Shown here: one piece after another, positions 62,735 to 64,000 of the stretch
Numbering within the stretch: the stretch's first letter is position 1
Layout of the letters: each line of letters begins with the position of its first letter
Source of the DNA: an uncultured Roseobacter sp.
GTDB lineage: Bacteria; Pseudomonadota; Alphaproteobacteria; Rhodobacterales; Rhodobacteraceae
NCBI RefSeq assembly: GCF_947488185.1
Contig: NZ_CANKYM010000004.1
Coordinates: 186,001 to 250,000 of the forward strand
DNA: 64,000 nucleotides
Direction of reading: 5' to 3'
The notes under the pieces: model-generated
What the model was told of the DNA's origin: nothing
What the model saw: the letters and a program-made list of their open reading frames with translations, nothing else
The model's database searches: none
Made by a program: the position numbers and the translations under genes

Positions 62735-64000
62735 CTATTTCTTCCCGGGCGTGCCGTCGAACTTTTTCTCAAGGCTTTCCCAGCAATCGATGTAATCGTC
62801 CTGCAAGGGCGCCTCCTCAGCTGCAAAGCGGGTCAGATGCTGCGGGAAACGAGTCTCGAACATGAAAGACATGGTGTTGTCGAGCTTTTCCGCCGTGAGG
62901 TCTGCATTGCTGGCGCCTTCAAAGGCGTTTTTATCCGGCCCGTGGGGCAGCATCATATTGTGCAGGGACATGCCACCGGGCACGAACCCCTTGGGCTTGG
63001 CATCATACTGGCCATAGATGTTGCCCATCAACTCCGACATGATGTTCTTGTGATACCACGGCGGGCGGAACGTATCTTCGGCGACCATCCAGCGTTCACG
63101 GAAGAGCACAAAGTCGATGTTTGCGGTGCCTTCTACGCCCGAGGGCGCGGTCAGCACGGTAAAGATAGACGGGTCCGGGTGATCAAACAGGATTGCGCCC
63201 ACCGGGCAATAGTTGCGCAGGTCGTATTTGCAGGGTGCGTAGTTGCCATGCCACGCGACCACGTCGAGCGGGCTGTGCCCGATTTGCGTCTCATGAAACT
63301 GGCCTGCCCATTTGATGGTCACGGTGCTGGGTTCCTCCCGGTCCTCAAACGCCGCCACCGGTGTCTTGAAGTCGCGCCGGTTTGCCATGCAGTTGGCCCC
63401 GATGGGTCCCCGCCCCGGCAGGTCGAACTTCTGGCCGTAGTTCTCGCAGACGAACCCGCGACAGGGGCCTTCCAGAACCTCCACCCGGTAGACCAGCCCG
63501 CGCGGGATCACCGCGATCTCCTTGGGCTCGACATCGATCACCCCAAGCTCGGTGCAGAACCGCAGCCGTCCTTCCTGCGGTACCACCAGCAGCTCGCTGT
63601 CTGCCGAGTAGAAATAGGCATCCACCATCGATTGCGTGACCAGATAGATATGCGTCGCCATACCCACCTGCGTGTTCACGTCCCCCGCCGTCGTCATGGT
63701 GCGCATGCCCGTCAACCAGGTCAGCGGCGTGTCGGAATGCGGCACCGGGTCCCAGCGGTATTGCCCCAGTGATACCACATCCGGGTCCACATGCGGGGCA
63801 GACTTCCAGTAGGGCAGGTCGATCTTTTCATAGCGGTGCGAATGCTTCACGGAGGGGCGAATGCGGTAGCACCATGTGCGTTCATTCTGGTGGCTGGGCG
63901 CGGTAAAGGCCGTGCCGGACAGCTGTTCGCCATAAAGGCCATAATTGCATTTCTGTGGTGAGTTCATGCCCTGCGGCAAGGCACCGGGCAACGCTTCGGT
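62735..64000 (-). CDS. hmgA: Homogentisate 1,2-dioxygenase, 5' end cut by window
   Basis: 422 residues are visible, beginning [20 protein letters not shown], so the gene continues past base 64000 and an apparent TTG start at 63991 is internal. [36 protein letters not shown] and the metal region [20 protein letters not shown] with [12 protein letters not shown] are conserved. A non-haem iron enzyme that opens homogentisate to maleylacetoacetate. First visible gene of the minus-strand operon with fahA. Confidence 0.97.
   Translation of the reverse strand, partial: TEALPGALPQGMNSPQKCNYGLYGEQLSGTAFTAPSHQNERTWCYRIRPSVKHSHRYEKIDLPYWKSAPHVDPDVVSLGQYRWDPVPHSDTPLTWLTGMRTMTTAGDVNTQVGMATHIYLVTQSMVDAYFYSADSELLVVPQEGRLRFCTELGVIDVEPKEIAVIPRGLVYRVEVLEGPCRGFVCENYGQKFDLPGRGPIGANCMANRRDFKTPVAAFEDREEPSTVTIKWAGQFHETQIGHSPLDVVAWHGNYAPCKYDLRNYCPVGAILFDHPDPSIFTVLTAPSGVEGTANIDFVLFRERWMVAEDTFRPPWYHKNIMSELMGNIYGQYDAKPKGFVPGGMSLHNMMLPHGPDKNAFEGASNADLTAEKLDNTMSFMFETRFPQHLTRFAAEEAPLQDDYIDCWESLEKKFDGTPGKK

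Noticed and set aside
61316..63772. An 818-codon open frame on the plus strand across hmgA and fahA
   Set aside because: It is antisense to two well-identified enzymes, has no recognisable domain and is explained by high GC at third positions.

Overview
The window reads as about 64 kb of chromosome from an alphaproteobacterium of the order Rhodobacterales, most likely the marine Roseobacter group. This rests on the gene families and their order: TrcR (DUF1013), COQ9, FnrL with a hemN/fnrL/usp/ccoNOQP/ccoGHIS block, CycM-type cytochrome c, YejABEF and the benzoyl-CoA epoxidation (box) cluster. The sequence is GC-rich with long spurious antisense frames. I see no insertion sequence, prophage, CRISPR array or replication origin. 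The genus is not determined.

Layout. 1-9.3 kb: end of an Lrp/AsnC regulator, a CAP-domain protein with a Pro/Glu repeat, rpsU, COQ9, two quinone oxidoreductase-like proteins, RNase T2, TrcR, an unknown protein, then recR-ybaB-ridA-dnaX on the minus strand (to 11.1 kb). 11.2-12.9 kb: a TetR regulator divergent from an alpha/beta hydrolase with two operator-like palindromes between them, then the SRP RNA gene (ffs). 12.9-18.9 kb: nucleotidase, NADH pyrophosphatase, two SRPBCC-type proteins, prephenate dehydratase, cytochrome c. 19-24.8 kb: a YejABEF-type peptide importer. 24.8-35.8 kb: microaerobic respiration block (hemN, fnrL, usp, cbb3 oxidase ccoNOQP and its assembly genes ccoGHIS) with FNR boxes. 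35.8-43.5 kb: D,D-carboxypeptidase, HAD phosphatase, clpS, methyltransferase, an atypical SDR, and hemF, hemC, hemE.

43.6-57.3 kb is the aromatic-acid region: a tRNA(CAU), a 3-hydroxybenzoate 6-hydroxylase-like flavoprotein, a TRAP transporter (dctPQM), benzoate-CoA ligase, an alpha/beta hydrolase, a DUF309 protein, boxC, boxB, a 47-residue four-cysteine small protein, boxA, the regulator boxR and an orphan FadB/FadJ-like C-terminal tail. The core genes would take up an aromatic acid, activate benzoate to benzoyl-CoA, epoxidise it (BoxAB) and cleave the ring (BoxC). The semialdehyde dehydrogenase for the next step is not in the window. 57.3-64 kb: a small membrane protein, a Tat-exported solute-binding protein, a RidA protein, and a minus-strand homogentisate operon (hmgA, a 38-residue membrane peptide, fahA, a DinB protein, a small membrane protein), with hmgA cut by the window end.

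The most unusual items are the Cys4 microprotein overlapping boxA, a recurrent ATGC-TTATAA-like motif upstream of bclA, boxC and boxR, a dispersed hairpin repeat with an inverted pair between boxC and boxB, an SDR without the catalytic lysine, and tiny genes inside catabolic operons. Start sites were chosen by reading Shine-Dalgarno sequences and family N-termini by eye; no homology search was run.
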